43,658 nucleotides of DNA from an uncultured Clostridia bacterium (GTDB lineage Bacteria; Bacillota; Clostridia; Oscillospirales; Oscillospiraceae), in the NCBI GenBank assembly GCA_945877515.1, contig CAMCSE010000013.1, forward strand, positions 1-43,658. The letters run 5' to 3'. A program made the position numbers and the translations under genes. Shown piece by piece: positions 8,176 through 16,195 of the stretch (position 1 is its first letter; each line of letters starts with the position of its first letter). Below the pieces are notes generated by a model that made no database searches, was not told the origin of the DNA, and saw only the letters and a program-made list of their open reading frames with translations.

Positions 8176-8205
8176 ATTATACCATACATTTGGGACAAAT
8201 AACAA
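8176..8205 (-). promoter_or_regulatory. Promoter of pckA
   Basis: Minus strand TTGTTA, 18 bp, TATAAT with TGG just before the -10 (extended). The leader is about 50 bases and A/T rich. Confidence 0.65.
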
Positions 8206-8264
8206 TCTTTTTTTCTCGTTTTTCCAAAAAAAATTTTGAATTATGAAAAATTTTGTTTGGGTAA

Positions 8265-9059
8265 TCAGTGAGGATCGCCCGCTGCCAGATGGAGAATGGC
8301 TTCCAGAACGCCACCGCCCACCGCAAGCGCCTTATCGGAAGCGCTGTAACAGTATTCCACTTTACACCGCGGATCCACATCGCCGGACTTCATACCCTTA
8401 TGAACCGGCGTCCCGTCTGCTAACAAGCCCCGCAAAACACCGTCGATGGTGCAGTACATGGGGTGCCCGTTGACCGTTCCGGCCACATCACCGGATCTGA
8501 CCTGTGCGCCGATCTCCAATACCGTATGGAAAACACCATCATCCGGCGCACGCAAGACCCGCTCGCCGGCGTAGCCGCCGATTAGACCGGGAATATTGGT
8601 ATTCGGCAGCGCACTTCCTTCATAGATCACCCGCCCAAGCGTATGGCCCCGCATGGTCTCCACCACCGCGTGGCAGTCCTCCCCTGCCGTAAAACCGGGG
8701 CCAATGCCGATTACCACAGGAGCGTCTGTAAGCGCAGTGCCAAGATTTCGTTTGGCGAGGATCGCGTCTACCAATGCGTCGGGGCGCAGCACCGTGCGGC
8801 AATCGCATTGCGGATCAGTCAAAACCGGAATGTCACCCTGTGCCATGATCCGCTCTGCTGCAGCACAGTCCTCCGCAAACACTGCCCGAACCCCTTCCAC
8901 TGTTGTCTCACCGTGGACAATTGATTGAGAAAAACAGACGGTGCGCCGAATGGCCGTCGGACGAGGCAGATCAGTCATCACGACCTGAAAGCGTGCCCGG
9001 TAAAGCCGAAGCGCGATCCCAGTCGCAATATCTCCGGCGCCGCGGATCAATACACGCAT
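8265..9059 (-). CDS. yqeB: YqeB family protein of the selenium-dependent molybdenum hydroxylase system
   Basis: A 264-residue protein matching the EF2563/YqeB family, which accompanies selenium-dependent molybdenum hydroxylases and Mo-cofactor maturation. The N terminus VLIRGAGDIATGIALRLYRA is a Rossmann-type glycine loop. Other family segments are HGETTVEGV, VVIGIGPGFTAGEDC and VIYEGSALPNTNIPG. It contains several Cys (CDCRT, CKVEYC) but no selenocysteine can be inferred. The ATG at 9059 has a strong GGAGGGG site upstream. It is divergent from a ModE-like regulator, which fits a molybdate-responsive pair. The hydroxylase itself and other Mo-cofactor genes are not in this window. The exact biochemical role of the family is unsettled. 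Confidence 0.85.
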   Translation of the reverse strand: MRVLIRGAGDIATGIALRLYRARFQVVMTDLPRPTAIRRTVCFSQSIVHGETTVEGVRAVFAEDCAAAERIMAQGDIPVLTDPQCDCRTVLRPDALVDAILAKRNLGTALTDAPVVIGIGPGFTAGEDCHAVVETMRGHTLGRVIYEGSALPNTNIPGLIGGYAGERVLRAPDDGVFHTVLEIGAQVRSGDVAGTVNGHPMYCTIDGVLRGLLADGTPVHKGMKSGDVDPRCKVEYCYSASDKALAVGGGVLEAILHLAAGDPH

Positions 9060-9089
9060 GATAATCCCCTCCTTCCCACCTTTTCCAAG

Positions 9090-9118
9090 AGGATAACACT
9101 TCCGTCGTGGATAGTCAA
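9090..9118 (-). promoter_or_regulatory. Promoter of yqeB
   Basis: Minus strand TTGACT, 17 bp, TATCCT with TG one base before the -10. Its -35 lies seven bases from, and inverted to, the -35 of the modE-like gene. Confidence 0.65.
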
Positions 9119-9125
9119 TCCTGAC

Positions 9126-9153
9126 TTGACTTTTTTCCGCTTCCTGTTAGAAT
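9126..9153 (+). promoter_or_regulatory. Promoter of the ModE-like gene, giving a near-leaderless transcript
   Basis: TTGACT, 16 bp, TAGAAT with TG one base before the -10. The -10 ends only six bases before the ATG, so the expected transcription start falls on or next to the start codon. Confidence 0.65.
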
Positions 9154-9159
9154 AGTAAT

Positions 9160-9513
9160 ATGAACAAGTTACGATACAATTTATCCTGCCGTCTGTTTAC
9201 TGATTCGAAGTGCTTCGGTCCCGGCATTGCGCAGCTGCTGCACCGTGTGGAGCGGCTTCATTCGTTGCGCGCTGCAGCGGCTGAGATGGAGATGGCTTAT
9301 TCCAAAGCGTGGACCATTGTGAAGAATTCCGAAAACGCGCTGGGGTTTAAGCTTCTGTCTACCACTACCGGCGGAAAACACGGCGGCGGCGCGACGCTGA
9401 CACCGGAGGGTGCTGCTTTTTTGCAGGCCTATGATGAATTCTGCGGAAAGCTGAATCAATATGGCGACAGGATTTTCACAGAAACCTTTGAAGTATTTCT
9501 TCAGAATCAATAA
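9160..9513 (+). CDS. ModE-like winged-helix regulator (DNA-binding domain only)
   Basis: A 117-residue protein matching the N-terminal LysR/ModE-type winged helix of molybdate regulators. It shows the helix-turn-helix segment SLRAAAAEMEMAYSKAWTIVKNSE followed by GGKHGGGATLTPEGAAFLQAY. Full ModE proteins of about 260 residues carry two molybdate-binding (TOBE/MOP) domains at the C terminus. These are absent here, so any metal sensing must be indirect, or the regulator may act without it. Upstream in-frame codons run straight into a TAG at 9148, so the ATG at 9160 is forced, yet no Shine-Dalgarno precedes it. Divergent orientation to yqeB suggests it controls that gene. A terminator at 9525-9561 is shared with the HAD gene. 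Confidence 0.8.
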   Translation: MNKLRYNLSCRLFTDSKCFGPGIAQLLHRVERLHSLRAAAAEMEMAYSKAWTIVKNSENALGFKLLSTTTGGKHGGGATLTPEGAAFLQAYDEFCGKLNQYGDRIFTETFEVFLQNQ

Positions 9514-9524
9514 GTTATAGTAAG

Positions 9525-9561
9525 AGAGACAGCCCGCTTTCATTGAAAAGCAGACTGTCTC
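9525..9561. terminator. Bidirectional terminator between the ModE-like gene and the HAD gene
   Basis: AGAGACAG / CTGTCTCT outer stem with a GCTTT/AAAGC inner part, followed by TTTATTATG on the plus strand. Confidence 0.75.
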
Positions 9562-9572
9562 TTTATTATGTT

Positions 9573-10223
9573 TCATTCTTTTTCGATCCACTCCTTGACC
9601 TGAAGCAAAGAGTCAAAGACCCCGACGGTTTTTTGTAAAGTTTCATTACTGGGCCGAACCATATCAGGAACGCATACCACAGGTATATGCGCCGCGACGG
9701 CGGCCTGTACGCCTGCTTCGCTGTCCTCCATAATGAGAGTATCCTCCGCCGCAATACCTGTTTTGCTGAGGGCCTTCAAAAAAATATCCGGGGCCGGTTT
9801 TCCGTTGGTAACCTCCGGCGCATAGGTAAACGTGTCAAAGTACTCTACAACACGATTTTGCCCAAGAATCGTCAGGGCACGTTCCTCCAGACTGGACGTG
9901 GCAAGTGAGATCAAGCAGCCGCGCTCTTTCAAAAAAGTGAGCAGTTCGAGCGCACCCTTCTTTAAAGGAATGCCCCGCTGGATATACTCGCCGTCGATCT
10001 CACTGGCCAGACGCAGTCCTTCCTTGACACTGATGGGAAGCCCATACTCCGCGATCACATCAGTCATATTGCGCAGAACTGGCCGGCCGCTGTATTTTTC
10101 GGCATAGTGGGCCAGTGAAAAGTCATACCCGTAAGGGCGAAGGATATCGCAATAAATACGATACGCAACGATCTCGCTGTCAATAAGCAGACCGTCCAGA
10201 TCAAAGATAACAGATTGCAGCAT
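9573..10223 (-). CDS. HAD-superfamily hydrolase, beta-phosphoglucomutase-like
   Basis: A 216-residue HAD phosphatase/phosphomutase. Motif I is VIFDLDGLLIDSE (nucleophile and general-acid Asp), motif II is the SLATSS Ser/Thr, the Lys lies in NGKPAPDIFLKAL, and motif IV is LIMEDSEAGVQAA. An alpha-helical cap between motifs I and II fits subfamily IA (beta-phosphoglucomutase, 2-deoxyglucose-6-phosphatase and relatives). The track extends upstream to 10310. The ATG at 10223, with AGGAG close by and a standard MLQSVIFDLDG start, is the real one. It lies 29 bases after the feo accessory gene, so it is probably the last gene of the feo transcript. The substrate is unknown. Confidence 0.85.
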   Translation of the reverse strand: MLQSVIFDLDGLLIDSEIVAYRIYCDILRPYGYDFSLAHYAEKYSGRPVLRNMTDVIAEYGLPISVKEGLRLASEIDGEYIQRGIPLKKGALELLTFLKERGCLISLATSSLEERALTILGQNRVVEYFDTFTYAPEVTNGKPAPDIFLKALSKTGIAAEDTLIMEDSEAGVQAAVAAHIPVVCVPDMVRPSNETLQKTVGVFDSLLQVKEWIEKE

Positions 10224-10252
10224 ATTTCTCCTTTTGACAAGCCGAGCTTGCA

Positions 10253-10402
10253 CTACTTTTCCATTCTTTTGCAGTTGCCGGCACAGCAGGAACAGCCGCC
10301 GCGGCAGCAATCAGATCTGCCGCGATGCCGCCGGCAGACACGCACTGCCATTATCACAGCGGCGAAAAGCAGCAGCAGTACCATGATCGTGGACAGATTC
10401 AT
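10253..10402 (-). CDS. FeoB-associated Cys-rich membrane protein
   Basis: A 49-residue protein not listed as its own ORF; it is the in-frame end of the 10253-10558 track line. A single N-terminal membrane helix (MNLSTIMVLLLLFAAVIMAV) is followed by a basic stretch and a Cys cluster (CC, CSCC, C) near the C terminus. This is the architecture of the FeoB-associated Cys-rich family, small FeoC-like partners of the ferrous iron transporter. Its ATG shares one base with the feoB stop (TGATG), so translation is coupled. It may bind iron or an Fe-S centre at the cytoplasmic face; that is inference. Confidence 0.85.
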   Translation of the reverse strand: MNLSTIMVLLLLFAAVIMAVRVCRRHRGRSDCCRGGCSCCAGNCKRMEK

Positions 10403-12780
10403 CAGGCCACCCCCAGCAGAAGCAATACCGTGCGCAGAAGACAAGCGCAAACCCATGCGATAGCACACTGCATCAAAACCATACAAACCGCCCATTTGCC
10501 GCCCAGCTCTCGACGGACTGAGGCAATGGCCGCTATGCAGGGGGTATACAGCAGGCAAAACACCAAAAGGGAACCGGCGGCGCCTACCGTTAGCAGCGAG
10601 GTGATGCCCTCCCCCACCAGTACGGTCAGCGTAGAGACAACGCTTTCCTTGGCGATAAAACCGGTAATCAATGCGGTAGAGATCCGCCAGTCGCCAAAGC
10701 CCAGCGGCTTAAAGAGGGGCGCTATGTAACTGGCCAGCAGCGCCAGAATACTGTTTTGGGAATCCTGCACGATCCGGAAGTGCAAATCGAAGGTCTGCAG
10801 GAACCAGATCACGATGGTGGCGAGAAAAATCACCGTAAAGGCCCGCTGCAAAAAGTCCTTGGCCTTATCCCACAGGAGCTGTCCCACGTTTTTCAGACCC
10901 GGCATACGGTAGTTGGGCAGTTCCATCACAAACGGAACTGCTTCGCCACGAAACAGGGTGCTTTTAAAGATCAGCGCCACAAGAATACCGACGGCGATTC
11001 CCAGGAAATAAAGCCCTACCATGATCAGTCCGCCATGCCCGGGGAAAAACGCGGCTGTGAAAAAGCCATAGATCGGCAGCTTCGCCGAGCAGCTCATAAA
11101 CGGGGTCAGCAGGATCGTCATTCTGCGGTCGCGCGCCGAGGGCAGTGTGCGGCTGGCCATGACACCGGGGACGGTACAGCCGAAACCAATCAGCATGGGT
11201 ACGATGCTGCGTCCGGAAAGGCCGATCTTTCGCAGCAGCTTATCCATGACAAAGGCCACACGGGCCATATAGCCGGTATCCTCCAACAGGGACAGGAAGA
11301 AAAACAGCGTAACGATGATCGGCAGAAAACTCAGCACACTGCCCACACCGTTAAACACACCGTCAATGATCAGAGCCCGCACTGCTTCGTTTACTTCCCA
11401 CGACACCAATGCATTGCTGACGATCACGGTGAGCCATGCGATGGCTGTTTCCAGCAGTCCCTGCAGCCATGCGCCGATAACGTTGAAGGTCAGGAAAAAC
11501 ACCAGTCCCATGATACCGATAAAGGCCGGAATAGCCGTGTATTTCCCGGTAAGGAACCGGTCGATCTTCTGACTGCGAAGATGCTCTCGGCTTTCACGGG
11601 GCTTGACCACCGTAGCGTCTACCAATTCCTTGATGAAAGCAAAGCGCATGTCCGCAATGGCCGCGGCGCGGTCAAGCCCACGTTCCGTTTCCATTTGCAC
11701 AATGATGTGCTCCAGCATCTCCTGTTCGTTTTTATCCAAGGCCAGCGCATCCATCACCCGTTGGTCACCCTCCACCAATTTTGTGGCGGCGAAGCGAACA
11801 GGGATCCCGGCGGCTTTCGCGTGGTCGTCGATCAAATGCATGATCGCGTGAAGGCAGCGATGCACCGCACCGCCGTGATCGTTCATATCACAAAAATCAG
11901 TCCGGCCGGGCTTTTCCTGATACTTGGCCACATGCAACGCATGACGCGCCAGTTCATCCACACCCTCGTTCTTGGCGGCGGAAATGGGAACCACAGGGAT
12001 ACCCAGCATGGCCTCCATCTCATTGATGCGGATCGACCCGCCATTGCCCCGTACCTCGTCCATCATATTCAGCGCCAGCACCATAGGAATATCCAACTCC
12101 AGCAGCTGCATGGTCAGATACAGGTTACGCTCAATATTGGTGGCGTCCACAATATTGATGATACCGGTCGGTTTCTCATTGATAATAAACTGCCGTGTAA
12201 CGATCTCCTCGTTGGTATAGGGAGACATGGAATAGATGCCGGGCAGATCTGTGAGCTCCGTATTGGGATATTCCCGGATGGCGCCGCTCTTGCGGTCCAC
12301 TGTCACGCCCGGGAAGTTGCCCACATGCTGATTTGAGCCGGTCAGTTGATTGAACAGTGTTGTCTTGCCGCAGTTCTGATTGCCGGCCAGGGCAAAAGTC
12401 AGAGTGACCCCTTCCGGAAGTGGATGTTCCCCTTCTTTTTCGTGATACCGGCCGCCTTCGCCCAAACCGGGATGCTCACAGCCCAAACAGGGGTCTGCTG
12501 CTGACGGCAGCGCATCCGGTTTTCGCTGCTGAACCTTGATGGGTACGATCTCTATTTTTGCCGCATCCGCCAGGCGCAGCGTCAACTCATAGCCATGGAT
12601 GCGCAATTCCATCGGGTCACCCATGGGGGCAAATTTGACCAGTGTCACATCTGCGCCGGGAATCAGCCCCATGTCCAGAAAATGCTGGCGCAAAGCTCCC
12701 TCTCCGCCCACAGTTATGATCCGTGCGGACTGGCCGATCTCAAGCGTATCCAGAGTCATTGTTTTCTCTTGCAATACCAT
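10402..12780 (-). CDS. feoB: FeoA-FeoB fusion, ferrous iron transporter
   Basis: A 792-residue ferrous iron importer. An SH3-like FeoA domain (about 10-80, LGQ-type core with LRQHFLDMGLIPG) is fused to a linker containing CLGC (about 98-101). The FeoB G domain follows, with G1 GNQNCGKTT (133-141), G2 GNFPGVTVD and G3 DLPGIYS (about 178). A helical spacer and polytopic membrane core come next, with Gate-type motifs LIGFGCTVPG and LTPFMSCSAKLP and the late segment GFIAKESVVSTL. The track starts 41 codons earlier in non-coding sequence. I choose ATG 12780, seven bases after AAAGG, within a leader of about 40 bases from the promoter at 12826-12854. Fusion of FeoA to FeoB is known in some Firmicutes. 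Fur control cannot be judged; I see no clear Fur box. Confidence 0.93.
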   Translation of the reverse strand: MVLQEKTMTLDTLEIGQSARIITVGGEGALRQHFLDMGLIPGADVTLVKFAPMGDPMELRIHGYELTLRLADAAKIEIVPIKVQQRKPDALPSAADPCLGCEHPGLGEGGRYHEKEGEHPLPEGVTLTFALAGNQNCGKTTLFNQLTGSNQHVGNFPGVTVDRKSGAIREYPNTELTDLPGIYSMSPYTNEEIVTRQFIINEKPTGIINIVDATNIERNLYLTMQLLELDIPMVLALNMMDEVRGNGGSIRINEMEAMLGIPVVPISAAKNEGVDELARHALHVAKYQEKPGRTDFCDMNDHGGAVHRCLHAIMHLIDDHAKAAGIPVRFAATKLVEGDQRVMDALALDKNEQEMLEHIIVQMETERGLDRAAAIADMRFAFIKELVDATVVKPRESREHLRSQKIDRFLTGKYTAIPAFIGIMGLVFFLTFNVIGAWLQGLLETAIAWLTVIVSNALVSWEVNEAVRALIIDGVFNGVGSVLSFLPIIVTLFFFLSLLEDTGYMARVAFVMDKLLRKIGLSGRSIVPMLIGFGCTVPGVMASRTLPSARDRRMTILLTPFMSCSAKLPIYGFFTAAFFPGHGGLIMVGLYFLGIAVGILVALIFKSTLFRGEAVPFVMELPNYRMPGLKNVGQLLWDKAKDFLQRAFTVIFLATIVIWFLQTFDLHFRIVQDSQNSILALLASYIAPLFKPLGFGDWRISTALITGFIAKESVVSTLTVLVGEGITSLLTVGAAGSLLVFCLLYTPCIAAIASVRRELGGKWAVCMVLMQCAIAWVCACLLRTVLLLLGVA

Positions 12781-12825
12781 ATTCGTGCCTTTCCATTGCT
12801 CTGTCAGTTCTTTTGCTATCTTGTT

Positions 12826-12854
12826 AGTGTACCGTAATCTTTTGCCGCCGTCAA
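12826..12854 (-). promoter_or_regulatory. Promoter of the feo operon
   Basis: Minus strand TTGACG, 17 bp, TACACT. Confidence 0.68.
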
Positions 12855-12882
12855 GTCGTTTTTGACAGGGTAAACAAACGGT

Positions 12883-12919
12883 AAAACGAACGGAAAACTG
12901 CAAATTCTCCGTTCGTTTT
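12883..12919 (-). terminator. Terminator of the SCIFF operon
   Basis: AAAACGAACGGA pairs perfectly (12 bp) with TCCGTTCGTTTT around a 13-base loop, just after the phosphatase stop. Confidence 0.75.
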
Positions 12920-12929
12920 CATCCTTGCA

Positions 12930-13391
12930 TTATATTCTTTTCTTCGTTAATTTTTCCAGCAGGCTGCGGCAGCCGATTTCTATATCATGCCACGCAGCGT
13001 CAAAGTCTCCGGTATACCATGGGTCAGCCACATCGTGAGGGGAAGCTGTGCCATCCAGAAGCAAATGCATCTTCCCTTCCGGATCGCCGCCGCAGATCCG
13101 CTGCATACTCCGCAGGTTCACTTTCTCCATGCCGATCAAGAGATCGTAATAGCTATAGTCCTCAGCGCAGAGCTGTCTGGCTGTCTTTCCTTTGCAGCTG
13201 ATACCGTGTTCCGCCAGCTTCTGCCGTGCGGGAGGATATACAGGGTTTCCGACCTCTTCACGGCTGGTAGCAGCGGAGGCAATCTCAAACTGATCCGCTG
13301 TCCCTGCCCTTTTCACCATATCCTTCATGACAAACTCCGCCATTGGGCTGCGGCAGATATTGCCCAGACATATAAACAGGATCCTCGTCAT
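12930..13391 (-). CDS. Low-molecular-weight protein-tyrosine phosphatase
   Basis: A 153-residue phosphatase. The CX5R catalytic loop CLGNICRS (Cys8, Arg14) opens the protein, and the general-acid Asp sits in DPWYTGDF (about residues 122-129). Such enzymes dephosphorylate phosphotyrosine on tyrosine kinases, often for capsule or envelope control, or low-molecular-weight substrates. No BY-kinase is in the window. AAGGAG precedes the ATG. It follows the decarboxylase by 21 bases and ends the minus-strand operon that begins with the SCIFF peptide; whether it works with those genes is open. Confidence 0.93.
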   Translation of the reverse strand: MTRILFICLGNICRSPMAEFVMKDMVKRAGTADQFEIASAATSREEVGNPVYPPARQKLAEHGISCKGKTARQLCAEDYSYYDLLIGMEKVNLRSMQRICGGDPEGKMHLLLDGTASPHDVADPWYTGDFDAAWHDIEIGCRSLLEKLTKKRI

Positions 13392-13412
13392 AGCTGCTCC
13401 TTATCTATCGTT

Positions 13413-14750
13413 CTATTCCTTGATTACGGCACAGGACGCAACGCCATAATACCGCAGGCAATCCACCACATGTTGGTCGATCCGCTCACCGCAGACGGCC
13501 AACGGAATGGCGGGCGGACAGCTGATGGCCGCTGCCGCTGAGATACGGCCGAGACAATCCCCGATGGGCAGCGTTTCGCTTTCAGAAAACAACGCCTGAT
13601 GCGGCTTAAGCACTATGTCCGGGCGCGTAACACACGGCGGAAGCTCTGTGATGGCTTCCCTCCGCTCCAAGCTGCACAGTGTTTTCTCAAGATGCCGCAG
13701 CGACCCGGCACTGTTTTCCGGCGACAGCATCAACACCACATGATCCGGGTCATAAAACTCAGGATAGATGCCGTTTTCCTCCAAAATTCCAGCGATCCGC
13801 ATTCCGGTAAAGCCGAACGGCTTCGGACACAGGGTGATCTTCAGCGGCTCGTCTCCGGTCAAAGCATACCCGTGGCCTGTAATCCGTTGTACCAGTGCCT
13901 CTTTCTCCGGCAGAAATCTCTCCAGTGCAGCACGAAACGCTGTCATGCGATCGTTGGCTGCGTCCAGCGACTGCAAAATCAGATAGGAGGGGCTGCTGGA
14001 GCCAAACAGGGACATGGACGCCTTTGCCTGCTGTGCCAAGGTCGAAGGTGCGTCGTAGGAAATATGCAGATACGCGCCGCCGGTAATCACCGGCAGCGTT
14101 TTATGCGCTGAATCGCAGCAAAGATCCGCTCCCCAATCTATGGGATGGCGGGACTGCGGCAGGAATTTCAAATACGCACCGTGGGCGTTGTCCACCAGCA
14201 GCAGTACCCCTGCCTGATGGCAGACCTCTGCAATCGCCTGTATATCCAGCATATTCCCCAGATAGTCCGGGCTGGTAAGATACACCGCCACAGGTTTTTT
14301 TCCGCCGTTTTGCAGCGAACTTTTCACCTGCTGCGCTGTAATGGGGCAACTGATATAGGAATCGTTGTTCTCCGGATAAAGCCAGCAGATATCAATATCC
14401 AGCAGTGCAGCGGCATTGATAAAGGCCTTGTGCGCATTGCGTCCGGCCAATATACAGGGGGCTTGTCCTTTCGACACGGCATACCGGGCGGCAAGATGCA
14501 GCATGGTCTGGATGCACAGCGTAGAGCCCCCTGTGGAATAGAATGTATGAGCGCCAAACAATGCGCCGGCTTGTGCCTCGCTTTCGGCAATGATGCCGGA
14601 GGCAGTAAACAGCTCGTCCGCCCCGTCGATCTCCGTAATATCGTACGGCTCAAAGCCCAGCATCGGTACGCCCTTGTGCCCCGGCATGTGGAAACGGACG
14701 GGCTCATACTGCGTATATCGCCGGACAAAATCGCAGATGGGGGTGCTCAT
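13413..14750 (-). CDS. Orn/Lys/Arg decarboxylase-family PLP enzyme
   Basis: A 445-residue member of the group III (Orn/Lys/Arg) decarboxylase family in the shorter Bacillus SpeA/YaaO-like form, lacking the N-terminal receiver-like domain. The substrate and PLP regions are RFHMPGHKGVP at the start, YSTGGSTLCIQ (about 71-81), Asp187 in VDNAHGAY and the Schiff-base Lys217 in DSAHKTLP. The C-terminal domain ends with a Pro-rich PPAIPLAVCGERI segment typical of the family. The likely reaction is arginine to agmatine or lysine to cadaverine; the sequence alone does not decide. Its start overlaps the stop of the radical SAM maturase (ATGA), so it is translationally coupled to the SCIFF system, an arrangement worth noting. 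Confidence 0.87.
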   Translation of the reverse strand: MSTPICDFVRRYTQYEPVRFHMPGHKGVPMLGFEPYDITEIDGADELFTASGIIAESEAQAGALFGAHTFYSTGGSTLCIQTMLHLAARYAVSKGQAPCILAGRNAHKAFINAAALLDIDICWLYPENNDSYISCPITAQQVKSSLQNGGKKPVAVYLTSPDYLGNMLDIQAIAEVCHQAGVLLLVDNAHGAYLKFLPQSRHPIDWGADLCCDSAHKTLPVITGGAYLHISYDAPSTLAQQAKASMSLFGSSSPSYLILQSLDAANDRMTAFRAALERFLPEKEALVQRITGHGYALTGDEPLKITLCPKPFGFTGMRIAGILEENGIYPEFYDPDHVVLMLSPENSAGSLRHLEKTLCSLERREAITELPPCVTRPDIVLKPHQALFSESETLPIGDCLGRISAAAAISCPPAIPLAVCGERIDQHVVDCLRYYGVASCAVIKE

Positions 14751-16132
14751 TCCGTCGCTCCCAATTCACGGGCCACGGCCACCATAACAGCACACTCGAT
14801 CCGTTTGCGGAACAAATCGCAGCCCTGCTGATATACACCCCGTACGGAACCTGTGGCATGATAAGCGTTGGCGGCGCAGCCGCCGGAGCAGTACAGCCGT
14901 GCCCAGCAATCCCTGCATTCCTCCCGGGCATAGACATTGCAGGAGGCAAATTCCTCCTGAATGGCGTGATTGCCGACGCCGTTCCATATATCACCCAGTT
15001 TGAATTTCTCTTCCCCCACAAACTGATGACAAGGATACAGGTCGCCCCACGGGGTCACCGCCATGTACTCCGTTCCCGAGCCACAGCCGGAAATACGCTT
15101 ATAGATACAGGGACCGCCCTTCAGATCGATCATGTAGTGATAGAAGGTAAAGGGTTCCCCTTCTTTGTCCCGCTGCAGCATCAGCTCCGCCAGCTTTTCA
15201 TACTGCTCCATGACGACCGCTTTGTCCGACTCTGTCAAAGCGGCAGGATCGCCGGCGGCGGCCACCACCGGTTCCATGCTCAGTTCGGAAAAGCCCAGAT
15301 CCAGCATAGTCTTGATGTCCTCGAGAAAATCGGGGTTGGCATGGGTAAACGTGCCGCGCATATAGTAGTTCTTCCCATCACGGGCCGCCACCAGTTTCTG
15401 GAACTTGGGCACGATCTTCTCCCAGCTTCCGTTGCCGGCATAGTCCACACGGTAGCGGTCGTGTACCTCCTTGCGTCCATCAAGGCTCAGCACCACATTG
15501 CTCATCTCACGGTTGACGAAGTCGATCACATCATCGTCGATCAATACGCCGTTTGTCGTTAATGTAAAGCGGAAATGCTTGTCTTTCTCTTTTTCGATGC
15601 TGCGGGCATAGGCAACCAGCTGCTTGACCACGTCAAAGTTCATCAGCGGCTCGCCGCCGAAAAAGTCCACCTCCAGATTATGTCGGGACCCGGAGCGTTC
15701 CACCAAAAAGTCCAGCGCACGCTTCCCCACCTCAAAACTCATCAGCGCACGATCACCATGGTATTTTCCCTGACTGGCAAAGCAGTAGGAGCAATTGAGA
15801 TTGCAGGTGTGGGCAATGTGCAGGCAAAGCGCCTTGATCACGCCGGAGGTCTTGGCCTTCAACTCGCCCGCCATGGGCGCAAAGGAATCCTCGGTAAACA
15901 GCTTTCCCGCCGCTTTCAGCTGGGCGATCTGGTCGTAACATTCGCCGATCTCATCAGGCGTCACGCCGTCAGTACCCCGATACTTCTCCCACAGCTTTTT
16001 TATGATGGCGTCACGGGGCTCTGTTTCAAACAAAGCAATCACGTCATAAGCCAGTTCGTCCACGGCATGTACCGAACCGGAGCAAATGTCCAGCACAATA
16101 TTATAACCGCCTAATTGATATTGATGAATCAT
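14747..16132 (-). CDS. scfB: SCIFF peptide radical SAM maturase
   Basis: A 461-residue radical SAM/SPASM enzyme that installs thioether cross-links in the SCIFF peptide. An N-terminal peptide-recognition (RRE-like) domain (about 1-90) is followed by the SAM cluster motif CNLNCSYC (Cys110, 114, 117) and FFGGEPLMNF. The C-terminal SPASM region has Cys in GGPCIYKRISGCGSG, LYPCHQF, and CRDCWARLYCSGGC, which bind two auxiliary 4Fe-4S clusters. Position 63 bases downstream of the SCIFF gene, length and SPASM pattern all match the family. The hairpin between the two genes probably lowers maturase transcription relative to peptide. The thioether links join Cys to alpha carbons (ranthipeptide chemistry), as known for the family. 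Confidence 0.95.
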   Translation of the reverse strand: MIHQYQLGGYNIVLDICSGSVHAVDELAYDVIALFETEPRDAIIKKLWEKYRGTDGVTPDEIGECYDQIAQLKAAGKLFTEDSFAPMAGELKAKTSGVIKALCLHIAHTCNLNCSYCFASQGKYHGDRALMSFEVGKRALDFLVERSGSRHNLEVDFFGGEPLMNFDVVKQLVAYARSIEKEKDKHFRFTLTTNGVLIDDDVIDFVNREMSNVVLSLDGRKEVHDRYRVDYAGNGSWEKIVPKFQKLVAARDGKNYYMRGTFTHANPDFLEDIKTMLDLGFSELSMEPVVAAAGDPAALTESDKAVVMEQYEKLAELMLQRDKEGEPFTFYHYMIDLKGGPCIYKRISGCGSGTEYMAVTPWGDLYPCHQFVGEEKFKLGDIWNGVGNHAIQEEFASCNVYAREECRDCWARLYCSGGCAANAYHATGSVRGVYQQGCDLFRKRIECAVMVAVARELGATE

Positions 16133-16153
16133 CTTTTTTCCCTCACGCTAAAA

Positions 16154-16176
16154 ATGCCGCCCGGCAGGGGCGGCAT
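16154..16176 (-). terminator. Intercistronic attenuator between scfA and scfB
   Basis: On the minus strand ATGCCGCCC-CTGCC-GGGCGGCAT is followed by TTTT: a 9-bp GC-rich stem and short U run. Probably a partial terminator letting the peptide be made in excess of its maturase. Confidence 0.7.
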
Positions 16177-16195
16177 CATAGTTTCAAGTACCCGT

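Noticed and set aside
10756-12336. A 526-codon plus-strand ORF opposite feoB
   Set aside because: It is fully antisense to a clear FeoAB protein, rich in His/Gln as antisense frames of this codon usage are, and shows no domain.
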